Assembly: GCF_910592395.1 (NCBI RefSeq)
Contig: NC_088320.1
Coordinates: 3,782,001 to 3,846,000 of the forward strand
Length of the DNA: 64,000 bases
From: Lineus longissimus
Taxonomy: Eukaryota; Nemertea; Pilidiophora; Heteronemertea; Lineidae
Direction of reading: 5' to 3'
This document shows positions 22,801-36,214 of the stretch, piece by piece. The notes under the pieces are model-generated. The model was not told where the DNA came from. It searched no databases and saw only the letters and a list, made by a program, of their open reading frames with translations. Within the stretch, counting starts at the first letter, position 1, and each line of letters begins with the position of its first letter. The translations under genes were made by a program, and so were the position numbers.

Positions 22801-25735
22801 TAAAGCATAGTTTATGAGACAACCGCTTACAAGCAGGAACTTCCTTGAAGAATATACAGGTTCTTTGAACTTTGTTTTCCATTCTTGTATGATTTTCTCA
22901 GTAAGGCGGCCACACCTCATGAACGCCTTGGAGATCAACGGGATAATTAGTTTATGATAACCATGAGGAAATATTCTCTGAAACCGCTCGTCAGGCATCA
23001 CCGGTAGCTTTTAGGGACGAAAGTGGAATGACAGAACTCACAGCACCTACAGTAGGCCTTAATAATCTATACAAGTGACTTAAATTCCGCTAAGTGATAT
23101 TGACTTGTTAACCAACCTAAAGAGCTGAATTCAATTACTACTTTTATTAGTATATCACAAGGATGATACACCACATACGTTCATCTTCATTAATCCATGG
23201 GTACATCACTTACGTTCAGCCTCATTAATGGATGGACATAGGTCACTTCCCAATCACCGCCTGGCACTCCGGACAGGGCGCGAGTGTGAAGGTGTGATGA
23301 CACAGACTTCAGCAGAGTGACATGACTCACGATATGTTTGCTACAACCTCTGCTGCAGCCAAACGTTCACTGATGTGCAGTTGGGTGCAAAAAATGTACA
23401 TCTGCTTTCTGCATACTATATATAGTAATTAGAAGCACACACATCATATTCGATTTCAGTTAGAATTGGCAATTTCGACTGTACATTGTTACATGTATTA
23501 ATCTCGCAATGCACACGAAATATCAGGCAACAGCACACATATTTGATCCCGCTAAGGTTAGTCTTAATAACACAATGTACATCATGATACATTTCAAGTG
23601 AAAGTACAAGCAGGATGACCATCTCGTTTTGGTGTGAATCATTGATATCATCAGGACGTGAGATGCATTCGAAGAGTCAATTCCATGCTTATTGTAACAA
23701 CTGATCAATGGAAAATGACTTGGGATATAGCTGGACAAATGATGTACAAATGATGGTGCTGGTGGGTCAGTTCACGAAGAGAATGGTTTCTTCTTCAGTG
23801 ATTTTCACCAGCAAGTGAAAGGGATTCTATAGGCAGGGGAGGGCTTTTCGCCGGCCAGATTGCGTGCTGGGGTTTACCTTAGTCTGGTTACTCTAAGGGT
23901 TTACTGCCACGCAACAGTACAGTATAGATGTACATACTCCATTTCAGTTTCATTTTCGAATGCTAAGAATGACTGAGGAAGTCTATGGTACAAGACTACT
24001 CCACGTTCAAAAGTTGTGAGGTTCCAAATTATTAGTTTAACTTCAATATATACAACTTTAGCGACAACAGTAACTGATCACTATCAAAAAGAGTATAGAA
24101 TAACCTTGCTTTAATTTGTTCAATAAAACTTCCATAAAACTTTATTATTTTGAACCTTAGTGATGTTATGGATCAATGACAAGCGATGTTTTCTCATAAA
24201 CCTGGCCTGCTCTGTACGTGCATCTAGTTAGCAAATCAGTTGATTGAAACTTCGACCTATGATATAAGTTCTCTGTTGTCAATATTATTCTACTTTATAA
24301 ATACACTTTATGATACAGGCAGGTGTTGTTCCTCCATTTAATTAGTTATTCCATGCAGAAGATTATGTGTTGCGTGATCAGTTTGATCAAACAATTAGAT
24401 GCAACTTAAAGGGCGTTGGTCGCTGTCCTGTCAGTTTTTTTGTGACTGACTTGACAGCAAACGGATTACATTGTCCGTTTATGACATGACGTGCTCATCA
24501 GACAACTAAGGGATCACCTCACAATTGCTTGATACCATGAGAAGTGAAATCGTTTTATCTAACGGGCGGGGCGGTAGGGGGTCAGTACCAGTCGGCTATT
24601 TCCTTGACAAGAATCTTTCATCAGTCAGTTCCCCACACACACTTCAGAAATAATTGCTTACCATCCGAGACACAGGTTTCTGTTGATGAATTAAGCAGTG
24701 CATAAAGTGGAGGTGATATTTAGATTCACGAGTATTTGAAATTTTCGGTTTTAAGTTTGTAAAAGGGATTTATGCAATATCGGCCATCTCTTTGTGAAAG
24801 GTTTGCTGACACTTAACACGCCGCAAGGTCAACAAATTTAACAAGTCCGCAAAATGGCAGTAGCGCGAAGGGAAAATCACGCCGAAGATGTTTTGATAAA
24901 TTACAAAAGTTCATTTTTGCAACTTCATTAACTGTTGGAAATGACGAATTGATGACCCAGGGGATTACGAGGGCGGATCACAGCCCTGGGGCGAGAGGAG
25001 CCACTTTGACACCACCCCCTGGCTGATAAATTGGTTTTTGAATTAACCTTATAATTAAAACCTGGCGATGAAAACAAGGTTTGATCGTGCTGGAAACAGA
25101 TTTTTGAATGACATAAAATATGGGGGTTGAAACAATGAGCAGTGGGAACTAAAGGCAGATTTTTAGTCACCATGTTCAAGTGGTATTTGAAGTAAAAAGA
25201 TGGTTATTATTGCTTTTCTTCGCCTGGTCTTTCATCAAACCTTCATATCAGGCCGGGTCGATAAACCGTCGACAGTTCCTAACTTTTTGAGAATACTTGT
25301 GTCCCGAACTTTGCAACAAAGACATGATCCTCATTCTAAGACCTTCATGAATTTTTCATACAGCAGATAACAAAGTAATAGACGAAAAGCCAAGGAAAAT
25401 AGGCATTTATGTTTGACGTTTTAGGAAAAATCATTGAAAATTTCTCATTTTTTCTCTCTTCAGAACCCCGAACAAGAAAAAAGCGGAAGCCGTACACGAG
25501 ATATCAGACAATGGTCCTCGAAAACGAATTTTTAACTAACTCATATATTACACGACAAAAACGGTGGGAAATATCGTGCAAGCTCCACCTAACGGAGAGA
25601 CAAGTCAAAGTCTGGTTTCAGAATCGGCGGATGAAGCGAAAGAAATTAAACGCGAGGTCAAAGGTGAAAACAGAAATGACGGATGCAAATGGAATGCCCA
25701 ATAACAATGTGTCGACGAATGTGAAATATGAATGA
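19817..25735 (+). CDS. Post2: Post2, posterior Hox transcription factor
   Basis: A posterior (AbdB-related) Hox gene of the lophotrochozoan Post2 type; a sequence-specific nuclear transcription factor patterning posterior tissue. Two coding exons: 19817-20285 ends in a phase-1 donor (ACAG|GTAAGT), and 25464-25735 follows a pyrimidine-rich acceptor (CTTCAG). The join restores frame and gives 246 residues. Exon 1 (residues 1-156) starts [18 protein letters not shown] and is rich in Asn, Thr, Ser, Pro and Gly, with no YPWM hexapeptide, as usual for posterior Hox proteins. Exon 2 holds the homeodomain (residues 160-219) and a short tail. ATG 19817 is the first of two adjacent Met codons, right after an acceptor. 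Without splicing, exon 1 reads on into the intron for six codons (KCRPFW) and stops. The Post2 assignment rests on recognising the homeodomain, not on a tree. Confidence 0.9.
20286..25463 (+). other. Post2: Intron of Post2 (5.2 kb)
   Basis: No nested coding gene is recognised on either strand. A low-confidence minus-strand open frame near 22,753-23,001 shows no family resemblance. The intron may hold enhancers, but none can be named. Confidence 0.75.
25472..25651 (+). other. Post2: Homeobox (Post2 homeodomain)
   Basis: It encodes 60 residues with Tyr8 and the recognition-helix run [16 protein letters not shown], giving Trp48, Phe49, Gln50, Asn51 and Arg53 in the expected places. The stretch [16 protein letters not shown] is the family hallmark I used to call it posterior Post2 type. 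The basic N-terminal arm is TRKKRKP. Confidence 0.96.
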
Positions 25736-28700
25736 TAGTGCAGTTTTTGATTATCTAGATGTTGCGTGTGTAGTATTGTGTGTGACGTCAATATAAGGCG
25801 TGTGAGACGTCAGTAATTATGTCGGTGACGCCATTGATCAAGATGAAGGACTATGCGCTGAATGCACGTGCGTTGCTTGGAGGCAATTCAAACTGAGTCT
25901 CGTTTTCATTTGCAGTATTTGTCTCATGGACTAAAACGTCATCAAAGAACAGGAGTAGGACTAATCATCAGGAAGTGCGCATCAGAGAACAAACATTTTT
26001 GTTTATGGTGCTTTGTTCTGGCTCTCCCGAAAGAGGGCGATAATTACCTCGGGTTGGGGGACTTGTATGTTATATACTGAGCACCGACATTTGTTTTCTA
26101 TGTGGAACCAATACATTTTGTAACTGTGTTCAATGCAAAGCTGTACATACTTCGTCATTTCACCAAATATTGGCTGAGGATGCGTGATCGATCAGTTTCA
26201 TTGCATTTCATCTTTCATCTTTCGGAGGATCAGAAAATTACCAACGGTAAACTGTAGGCCTCCTACTAATTTCTGTTTTGATATCTAAGCTAATGAATGG
26301 GCCAGCCGGATCTGGCTTATGAGACACTCAAACGACATCAGGGCAACATTGTCTTAGAAAAGGCAAGACCCTCAACCCCACCGCCAATGGTTTTCAACGA
26401 AGGGAGCTGCGGTTGAGCTTTCTTGGGAGCAGACTTTAGTCCTACAAACAACTGCTGGGTAACAGGAAAAAAACACCCCATTGTATCTATGAACATTATT
26501 TCATTAAAGGTCAACCTCAAGTCGTCTCGTTGACACGCAGTTGAGGTGAGGTTGGGATTTATACCGGCCTGATCGAAGGAAGTGCATGGTCTCTTTGATG
26601 TCTTGACTGACAACATAGTACATCGCATGCGTGTAACTCTACACGTCTTCTCAGCCAGTTTAACATGAGTGTACCCTTGATGTCTTGTTATCTTGATGGT
26701 TGTTATCTTTTTAATGAAACCTTTGAACATCTTCGACCTGGTGATGAGTAGTCGTGTGTATGATGAGAAAAAGAACTGGTGGGAGGGGGGGGGGGGTATG
26801 ATTTAGACTTTGTAGCAATGGGACCTCAATGTCCCACACATGGCACTCATGACACTCATCACCTTTTGTTACTTCTTTCGAAGGAAAGTAGACTTCTAGA
26901 CGGGTACAGGTGAAGCATTGCAATGAAGTGGTGGGGATTAGGACTGGAAATGAATTTGTAGGCAGCTGGTTGTACATGTGTAAAATTTATTTAACACCAA
27001 GTCTTATTTCAATAAAGTTAAGTGAGTGATGTGATGTGCAGTGTGATTTTTTTCATGAACTCCCAAGTATGCAGTAGGCCTATCGCAGTATTCAATAAGT
27101 GTGGTCATCGCATAAACGAATGTTTGGCCCCTCTCATCAGCAGCACATTCTGCATTTGGATTACATTACGTTTCGTCCTATCTAGTGAAAGACACTTAAT
27201 TCAATACGTTTAAAAATGCATCAGATCCCAATTAAAACTGAATATTAAAGCATACCGCATAATATCAACATTGTATGCTTTGAACAAGTGACATTATTAA
27301 GGTCAAGGTCATATCAAACATGGCCACCGTCTGTTGTGGTGCGCCAAGTTTTATGATTTTATAACTGAATACATTTGTGGTTCAATATGGTAGAAGTCAT
27401 CATGCATGAGCAAGATTACACGAGCATAAAATCCACCAGTCGAAATCATATGATATTTTGTTCGTAGATTAATGTTTGGGGCATTTTGTTATGCTGCAAA
27501 CAGACTTTTGTCATCATTATTTTGATTTGGCATAATTCTGTCAGCGCGATAGGCATTCTATTGACTCTCAGGTTTTTTTTCACCACTTCAGTTTTTCTAG
27601 CAACATATTACAGTTTAATAAGATGAAAGTTTAACCGTTGCCGTACTTCTTTAACTCATAAATATGACACCTTCTAACAGCCATGAACCTACTGTCTCAC
27701 CAACTAAGCTAATGTTGGTTTGTAATCACCTGTTAATGAGGCAGTTACGTCTGGCAAATCATGAAACGTCGACGTTTAGTTTAGAAATGCAAATAACCGA
27801 ATCTGCACCTTTCATAAAAACTTCTTTCAATCATCTAAATGACTACTGTTGTCAAGCAAAAAAGTGAAAAACTCATTTTCTTTTAAGGGGCTTAAAGATG
27901 ACATTAATTGCCTAAGAAAGTGACTTTAAAAAGTGAAGAGCTTATCTTCGATCCAGTTCTTCATATTTTACAATGGTACATTTTTCTTGTACTGTACACA
28001 CATGAATATACAACAGAATCCTAATATAGCTCTATTAAAGATGCCATCAAAGTCACATAAAATATGGTTTTTCATATTTCAAGATGATCATTTCTGCCTC
28101 AATATGACAAATTGTGTTGGGGAAAATCAGTGGATTTGCCAACGTGTTTGTGTAACGTGTCCCTAGTGAGATTTTAACGAGCCCTGAGCGCGTCACCTCA
28201 CCATCTCATACGGCAAAATGACAACTTTGATTGAACATTGCAACTGGGTCTTTCTTCGCCATGTATCTTGTTGGCAGGTTGGCCCCAGGCGCAGTTTAAC
28301 CCTTTTCCTGCCAAGACGGATGAAGCTAAATTTTAGAGTAGATTTTGATTTTATTTTTTCTCGATTTTGGGGACAGCATTGAGAGCACGTGGTAATGTTC
28401 TGTAAGTGAATATAACATACATATTCGATAGAATTATGAGAGAACATCGCTATCTAACAATAGATTACATGACTGTATATCAAGTTTTACTTAGAAGCAT
28501 GATATTATGTTATGTGATTGAATTTCATTTACATATCTGATAGAACTTTGAAAGAGTACTGATATCGAATTCCGTACATTTGGTCATCAATCTATGTTGT
28601 TTATCTTGTTTAAAAAAACATTATGGTCGGAAATATCATATACAGTCTTGGTTAGGTGAAAATCAAACCGCCGATGATCAAAACCTTTCTATATCTCAAC

Positions 28701-31190
28701 CCAATACAGGATGCATTCATGGCCAGAGCATGCACTACACCATGTGAACTGCAACGGACGGGACACGGTGCAAGAAAGAACTGATTTTCATAGCGTTGTA
28801 CACCAATGTCGAGCAGCAGATTTTCACGTCTTTCAAGAATTCCCCCAGAGCTCCGTCTGCATCAATCCGTGCTAGTCTCAACATCTCCGCAAGAGAGAGC
28901 AAAGCCCGAGGGTCCAAACGATGACACCATGATTTCTCGATGAGCCAGAACCGTCATCACTTAGAACAAAAATGCCCAAGACAGCAAACGAAGACCAACA
29001 CCAGAGCCTTTCTATATTTCACTTAATATTCTCTGTCGATTTCCACAAATCTGTCAGTTTTTGCCGGCAGAGCGAAGCCCTTGGGTGTATGGTTGACACT
29101 GTCTGTACAGCGTCTCAGTGCATCGAACAAAAACAAATTGCAGTATCGAATGCACTGCTTGGTTTCTGCACCGAGAAAGGCACAGAGATAAAAGGAGCAG
29201 CTGATTGTTTCTTCGTCACTGTTGGTTCGTCATACCTGAAAAGAAAACAAGCTTACAATACCCCTCTCCTTGTCAACGAGATATTTTCTTGTGAGTTAGC
29301 AATAGCAATACCGAGACGAAAGTGACAGAGGCATTGTGCCTGACACCCGACGTGAAATGCTTATGCTGAGATGTGTCTTAACACATAGATGGACTGGTTA
29401 TGTTGAAACTCGTAAACCAAATTTGCAAGAAAGAAAGCCTTTCAAGACGTCTCCCAGATTAACTAATATACTGCTGTTCCGAAGCAAAAAGCGAAGACAG
29501 CAGGAGAACCACACTAGAGTCCAATCCATATTTTTCATTTGGTATCCCATCTAGAATTACATCAATACCACGGTCCTATGGGAAGCCTTATATCAAAATG
29601 ATATTAGCACATCACAGGTGTGTGCGACTGAACGCCAGGCGTCCCCCATTGGTGACAGCTAAGTGGCTAACGACCAAGCAGGGACTATCAGCTCTTCATT
29701 TCGTTACTAATGGGCTAGACCCCTAGCCTTTGTCGGAGCACGGTAAATAACACAATGACAGAAGGAATTAAAGGATATATTGCATTAGGGTCACAAAAGT
29801 CGTGTAGAACACATTGTTTTGGTGTATGATTTGGTGTATCATTCGATGTAAGAAGTTCTGACTCGCCGCATGGGATGGATGTGGGCAAAAAACAGAAGCT
29901 TTCCAAAAAGCCATTTTTATCATGTGTAGTAATTGGTCAGATAGTACAGTATTTCGTTACTGTCCATAATTGTCGAATTGGACCACGCTTTATTTTGATT
30001 TTTTGATAATTTTTTTATACTTCACTCTTATATCTGCCGATGTATGTTCAGATTGAGCACAAAGTCTTTTTTTCGGAGGCGCTGATGTTGATTACGCACA
30101 AACTTAATTTTTCCTGAAAACTCCGAGTCAAATAAAGAGATTCCGGAGGTGGGGGATTGGATACCGGCTTTCAAATTAAGGACCTTCTGACCTTGCCAAA
30201 AAAAGCACGACTTTGACCTTGCCTGAAGGTTAACTTATTCATATATTCATAAAACAATTACAGGGTACTTAGAGATGAATTTAAGGTTCGGCACATTTGA
30301 TGAGAGAATTTCAGGTTTTACTGACAGCTGAAAGTATAACATGTGTTTACCCACGCCAGCTCCATCGGTGTCATCTCTAGATAAAGACATATCGCACTCA
30401 AAACCAACCCAACTAGGAATTCTAACTACCACCCTGTCAAAAACGTGACATTTCCAAAAAAAGATCCCCATATCTTCTTTGTCATTCTGAGATTGAAAAT
30501 TGTGGCATCGAATCCCTTTGCACTGAATTGACTTAATGCACTGCCTCTGCCTTTCGGCGACAGTTTTTTTTAATGACTATTCAGGGAGGCATAATGCGTC
30601 CGGAGGGTGCTAGATACCGCTCATGGGACGCTCATTCTGACGTACAAAGTAACGCGAACTCTTTGGCCATATCTAGATTTTGTTAAAAAGCGACAGTTTC
30701 ATCGAACATTTTTTTATACAAAAATGACGATCTTGGTGAAGAAAGAGTAGATAATATACTGTATAGTGACAATTGTTCTGTTACGGTATCACCATGTTTA
30801 TACTGATCCACCCTAAGCGATAGCACATTTATGCGAAACACCACGAATCTCATTCGATCAATCAATTTTATCTCAAACAAATGATGTTTTTCATTAGGAG
30901 ATCCAGCAATCAACAATTGAAGTCACGACTCGCTAGTTGGCTGAAACAATCAGCCCGAGACAATAGGTCATAGCATTACATCTGCCCCCGGTTCACTCGT
31001 TCGGGATCACCAATGGAATAGTGGAGTAATCATTGTCTGTTGACATGAATGAAAAATTAATGCTCCCAGTCATGCGTGACGTCATGAAACATTTTGAGAC
31101 AATGCAACACAGTGTGGTGCAGAATAGTATAAAATCGTCTTCAGTAATCGATCAAAAATTGTTTTTCATATTTTCTCGCAAAATGAATTC
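25736..31190. other. Post2 3' UTR and start of the inter-Hox interval
   Basis: No protein gene recognised. A poly-G run lies near 26,785. The patch 28,690-29,330 is richer in GC and carries an ATG-initiated 117-codon frame at 28,972-29,325, which matches no family I know. The rest is AT-rich. Confidence 0.55.
27011..27016 (+). terminator. Post2: Candidate Post2 polyadenylation signal
   Basis: AATAAA about 1.3 kb past the Post2 stop, the first canonical hexamer I noticed downstream. It would imply a long 3' UTR, which is common for Hox genes. Weakly supported. Confidence 0.35.
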
Positions 31191-31263
31191 CACCCGCGTG
31201 GGGGCTCGAACCCCAGACCCTCAGGTTAAAAGCCTGATGCTCTACCGACTGAGCTACACGGGC
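31191..31263 (-). tRNA. tRNA-Lys (anticodon TTT), copy 1
   Basis: A 73-base minus-strand cloverleaf. The acceptor 5' strand is GCCCGTG, the D arm TAGCTCAGTCGGTAGAGCA, the anticodon loop CTTTTAA, the T arm GGGGTTCGAGCCCC, and the discriminator is G. A T-run follows on the minus strand. It is identical to the second copy 2.2 kb away. Confidence 0.96.
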
Positions 31264-33378
31264 TCGGTGCTTTAAGCAATGACCACAGGTGTTTTGAACG
31301 TCTGGTTTTTTAGTATGTCTCCACTGGAAAATGGACTTGCCCAGTCACTGTCTTTGTTTGGTTTCTTACTGAATAAGTATTGTGTGGGATTTCCTGTAAC
31401 AATAGACTCGCCCGATCTTCGATCTGTGACTGGTGAAATTTAGGGGTGTAAAAGGCGATTGTTACAGAAACGTTGGGTGGGTCATGTTGCCGGAAATCTA
31501 TTCCCCACGCAATACGGTCATCCGATTGGGCACCGTGAATACGTTAAGAATTGACCATTGGCCCTATTATTTTGGCTAGAACTTGAAATCCTAAAGCAAT
31601 AAGAACTCTCTCAAAACAAGGCGAATTCCATTTTCAAGGGATAATCTGTTTGTTGATTTCCAGGGAACAGCCTCCTTCCAGGTTTTAAGTGGGCAATCAC
31701 TTCATTTTGAAGGAGTTCTAATTGTTTTGGGACTTTAAGTTTTAGCTAAAGTGATGAGAAATGCACAGCAGTTATAAGCTGTTAGCGTAGGGCCAGATTA
31801 CCTCTTGATAAGATCCTTATTGGAATCATCTCTAGGCAACTCCCCGGATGATAATCTCAAACTCATCGTGATCGCGGTCAAAACATCCCCAATTAACATG
31901 AGAGGTTAGAGATGGACTTTATCGTCCTCTTCTGCAGCACTAAACGGGTTATAAATGCCATATAACCAAATACGCTGTTGAACGCTATCTGTGCATTGGT
32001 TTTGCTATGGTGGTAATGATGAGCTTGGGTGCAAGGATAATGACAATATGGTCAACATCAAAGGAAGCCGCTAGTTAGGTGGTGGATATCACAGCTTCTC
32101 AAATAGTCAACAAGAACATGAAGGATAAACTATGTGAGGGGGAAAATAGGGCAAAGTGTAACGTGAATGTAATGAAACAAGTTTGAGCTATCGATTACGC
32201 CGGAACTTCAAACGGCTCTGCTGCAGCTGAACTCTATCCAGCATTGTAGATAACACTGATTGAAACAAAGCTTTATCCATCCATTCGAGAGTCGAATTTA
32301 TGAACCAGGAAATCAAAGGATTAGCAACACGCGCTGTGACACAATGCTTGCAGTTTGTAGTAGTTGACGTATGACCTAAAAGTACCTTCCTGGAAACAAC
32401 AGCTATTGACTGGCGCCGTTCATGCGCTAATAAAGAGTGATCAATGCAATAATTATCAAGGTCCATGTGGAATTCATCGCCACAAGCTACCGAGACCTCG
32501 CGGATGCATTGGCATCGTTTAATACCAATGATGAAAGCAACAGAGGGTTGCAAACGGCAACGTTGTACTAAAGCACTCCATTAGAGATTGCGTGTGGGAC
32601 ATATGATCGTTTTTCTCCATGCACTGATGGTGAAAGGTGTATTATGTGAAATTTCTCTTGAAAGAAATATTGAATTTTGTAAAGTGACAATGAGAAAGGA
32701 TGCGAATATCAAGTTTCCTATCTGCACCAAACCGGAACTAGACTTCTTAACGGCACGCTGTAATCAGTAGTCGCCTGCTTTGTTTGTATATTGCCAAATG
32801 GCGAATGTATGCGATAGATTAGTTGCAAAATCACAATACATATTTTCCGTATTTTCCGTACATGTCATAACTGCTCCGAGCAGCTGGCTGGGCAAACCCT
32901 CTCTATACCATCGCGTCATCTCCGAGCCAATTTCGGCAGATCTTTCGGAGGAGTCGTAAAATGTGCAAATAACTAGTCTCCCTGCAATAACCCAGACCGA
33001 GGATTCCAATCTTCTATTGCTATTCTAATTGTCTGTTACCTTTTGATCTTTGCCGACTGTCAATCAGATTGGGTCGTCTTCTTACAGAAGTTATCTTAGA
33101 TAGTTTATGACGACGCCCTGAAATTTAGGGAGGCCTGTTCTGGAGTGGGAGAAATTGCCACTTAGAAAACAATTTCCAAATCTCTAGGCATCTTCACGCA
33201 GGGCAACTTCCTACCATTATAAATCAGTATAAAATGAGGAATTGGCTTCAAACAATAAAATGGGTTTTTCATTGCTCAGCTCTTCAATTGATAACCAAAA
33301 TCATGGTTTCTGTCGTCAAACGAAGGACGTCGTTCACCTCAATATATACATGTGACATTGAAAAAGAAAAAAAACAGT
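31264..33378. other. Spacer between the two tRNA-Lys genes
   Basis: No coding gene is recognised. It contains the foldback element listed at 31.57 kb and otherwise nothing I can name. Sequence flanking the two tRNAs differs soon after their ends. Confidence 0.6.
31572..31749. repeat. Foldback (inverted-repeat) element
   Basis: The left arm (31572-31616, containing TTGGCTAGAACTTGAAATCC) and the right arm (31705-31749, containing GGACTTTAAGTTTTAGCTAA) are imperfect reverse complements over about 45 bases, separated by about 88 bases. A third, single-arm copy lies near 39.85 kb. Likely a MITE or foldback element. Confidence 0.6.
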
Positions 33379-33451
33379 CACCCGCGTGGGGGCTCGAACC
33401 CCAGACCCTCAGGTTAAAAGCCTGATGCTCTACCGACTGAGCTACACGGGC
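33379..33451 (-). tRNA. tRNA-Lys (anticodon TTT), copy 2
   Basis: Base-for-base the same 73 bases as copy 1, on the same strand, followed on the minus strand by a run of eight T. Both internal promoter boxes are intact, so it is probably functional. Confidence 0.96.
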
Positions 33452-34877
33452 TCGGCTGGTGGGCTTCGTTTGACTGATGTCTATGAAATTACAATAGTAT
33501 AATGACTTCGCTGACATTGCTGGCAATTAAAAATCATTGATGAAATGAGAGGATATCAAGTCGGATGGTTGCAAAATACGATATCAACTACCGGATTATT
33601 CACGAAAAGATTTTTTTTTTGAAAAGGATTCACCTTGTCGTCATCATTTAGTGACAACACACCATATGAATCGGTAATAATTAAAATCCAGCTGATTACC
33701 TTTTTTTTCACATCCATACCACTTTAATGAATAAAATCATCATTAGCCAATATATGATTACCAGTGTCCAACGCAGCTGGATGTTTAGTTCATTCTTATA
33801 TTACCATTTTGGTCCGAATTCAATACGATTTTAGCACGTTGTTACAAAGGTTTTGTTTAGGACTTATTAGACTGTCTAACAGGTGTCTCTCGCTTTGATC
33901 AGTCTCATCGATTGCCATCAACAGAATCGGGTTCATTTCATGTTAGAAATCATCAGGACAATTATCTCGAAGTCAATCATCTCGAAGGTTACAGGTGCGT
34001 CCCTTCCTTGACATGCACCTGGGCATAGCAATTAGTAATAACTTGCTCCTCTTAATTAAACTTCCTAGTTTGTTTGGTCAGTTGCACTGTGGGAAAAATC
34101 AATACAATGTAGCATCACCGTCACGGAGCATCTTAAATGGTAGATTAAGATCGGCCCCAACTTTGAGAACGAGGACAAGGTGTGACTCCATTTTTGTGAG
34201 CGACGTCATCAGTTTATGAGGTCGGATGACCTATTTTACGGTAGCCTAATACCATTAGGCCCCACATGTGGCGTTGATCGGCCACGTGACAGTGGACCTG
34301 AAGCCTCAACGTGATTACTTTAATCCAGGTCCAGTCCCGTCTGAGAGTGTCCCGTTTAGCTTATTTCCTCCAATGGACCACAATAAATCGGGGTCAATCG
34401 GTATAAGTTGTGATCATCTGATCAGGCACGCGGCTAGATCCAGCTATGACCGTGAGATGACAGTGGTGTAATACAGATTGTTGGCCCAACAAGAATAATA
34501 TTTGATTCCATTATGGATAACCATGATATGTCCTTGCGACAGCTTTGAATTTAATACGTATCCAGGTTCAGGACCTCATCTGAACTGTTTATGATTCTGA
34601 CATGAATAATCAAAGAACGTCGACGCTGATGCCACAATGAAGCATCAATATAAACCCACTTTCAATGAAAATGGCGCCAGTGACGTTTAACAACTCAACG
34701 CATGCGCGGGGCGCAATAAAATTGACAGAGATTGTCATTTTCATATGCATGGATTGAGGGACTTTTATGTTACCGGTTTGAACATCAAAGGATGCCGACA
34801 GCGCTGTTTGACCACTAAATAACGCAGGAAGCATACTAATTGAGCTACTGGAAATGAGATACCAGCAACAATGATCG

Positions 34878-34911
34878 TGACGTCACTTTTTTATGACAAA
34901 GTGTGACGTCA
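34878..34911. promoter_or_regulatory. Paired TGACGTCA (CRE-type) palindromes
   Basis: Perfect TGACGTCA at 34878-34885 and 34904-34911, set in a wider imperfect hairpin (GTGACGTCACTTT against AAAGTGTGACGTCA). CREB/ATF family proteins bind this palindrome. Function here is an inference. Confidence 0.4.
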
Positions 34912-36102
34912 TTAATGCAGATGTCATCAATATTTGACCACGAGGACAAAGAGCAGTAGGACTATGAATTAAGAAGAACGACTCATGGTACTGTGAAGTG
35001 CAAGTCATATAATGTTCGTACATATTGTATGCATGTGCTCTCCGCATCTTAACGTTGCCGGTGTAGAAGTTTAAAATGTCCTAGAATAGAATGCCCGGGA
35101 AACAAAGGCTTCTATTATGCGCTTCAATCTCTGAGCAATTGACTGTCAGGGTCTCTATAGAACCATATTGCAGAATACAATAGGACTGAACACTTTTTTC
35201 AGGGGGGCATTTGTTACTGTTACACCGGCGCTAATTTGATGATAGAGGTCAGTATCTGCAAAGTTGACCGTCAATGATACCATTACCATGATTACACACA
35301 CAATGAATTCGCCTTCAGCCCAGGGCGTCTTTTTACTCACCACTGTTTGGGGAAAAAGAAATCAGAAAATAATGATCTGATTTGATTTTTTTACAATGGC
35401 ATCATAATCTCTGCTATATTTTGTGATTACCTCGTTTATGGTGAACCAAGAGGCACATTACATGTCCAAATAAGCGTATGACCGTTGGGTGATCTCGGTT
35501 TTCTTACGAAAATTGGCAAGGTTTCGGATCATGATATCACATAAACCTTTGTAAAAGAATCAGAAAGTCATAACCCGATATTATAAGGGAATATAAATCA
35601 CGCGCGCAGCTTCATCATATCATGAAGAATGATCATGCGCAGGGGTGCCATTTCGCCATACCCAAACAAAACCAAAACAATCCACTAATGAAACCTAATC
35701 AATGATATGCCGGGAGAGAACGCACTTTTTTAAAAAAGAGGGAAAGTCCGAGCGTCTTGGAAATGTATCCCAGGGCAAGAGGGACGGGTGTAGATTTCCC
35801 CCAGGAGGACATGGATGCCTTATAATTGTCTCTATCATGACGTATAGGCAAGGTAATACACCTATACCGCACAGCCGCCGCTGTTCCAAAACTTTCAGTT
35901 TCTTTGTCAGTTGACTTCCCCGCTGAGGTAATTGCATAGTGCTGACGGATTCATGACTGTATTGGAGATTATCGCGATTCTTGCCTCGAATTACACTGCC
36001 TAAATGATTTGTTACTTTCACTCAACATCTGGGAGGGTCTGCTTTTTGCGTCCAGGGACGTTTCCCTTTAGCTACATAGGCAAACGTATCCGTCGTAGAA
36101 TT

Positions 36103-36214
36103 ATGATGGCCCATGGTATAACCTATGATGAGTGTCACGAACTACGTTTTGCATTTGATCTTCCATTATAGATTCCATAATGGGTCATCATGGATTCTAT
36201 GATGGCCCATGGTA
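36103..36214. repeat. Palindromic and direct repeat cluster
   Basis: ATGATGGCCCATGGTA occurs at 36103 and again at 36199. Between them ATGGGTCATCAT (36180-36191) forms an inverted pair with ATGATGGCCCAT (36199-36210) around a 7-base loop. Further TTCTATGATG and GATTCTA phrases continue to about 36,260. Confidence 0.6.

Noticed and set aside
31033-31275. Open frame with a VGARTPDPQVKSLMLYRLS ending, and the similar one at 33.28-33.53 kb
   Set aside because: Both are read-through of the tRNA-Lys genes, not proteins.
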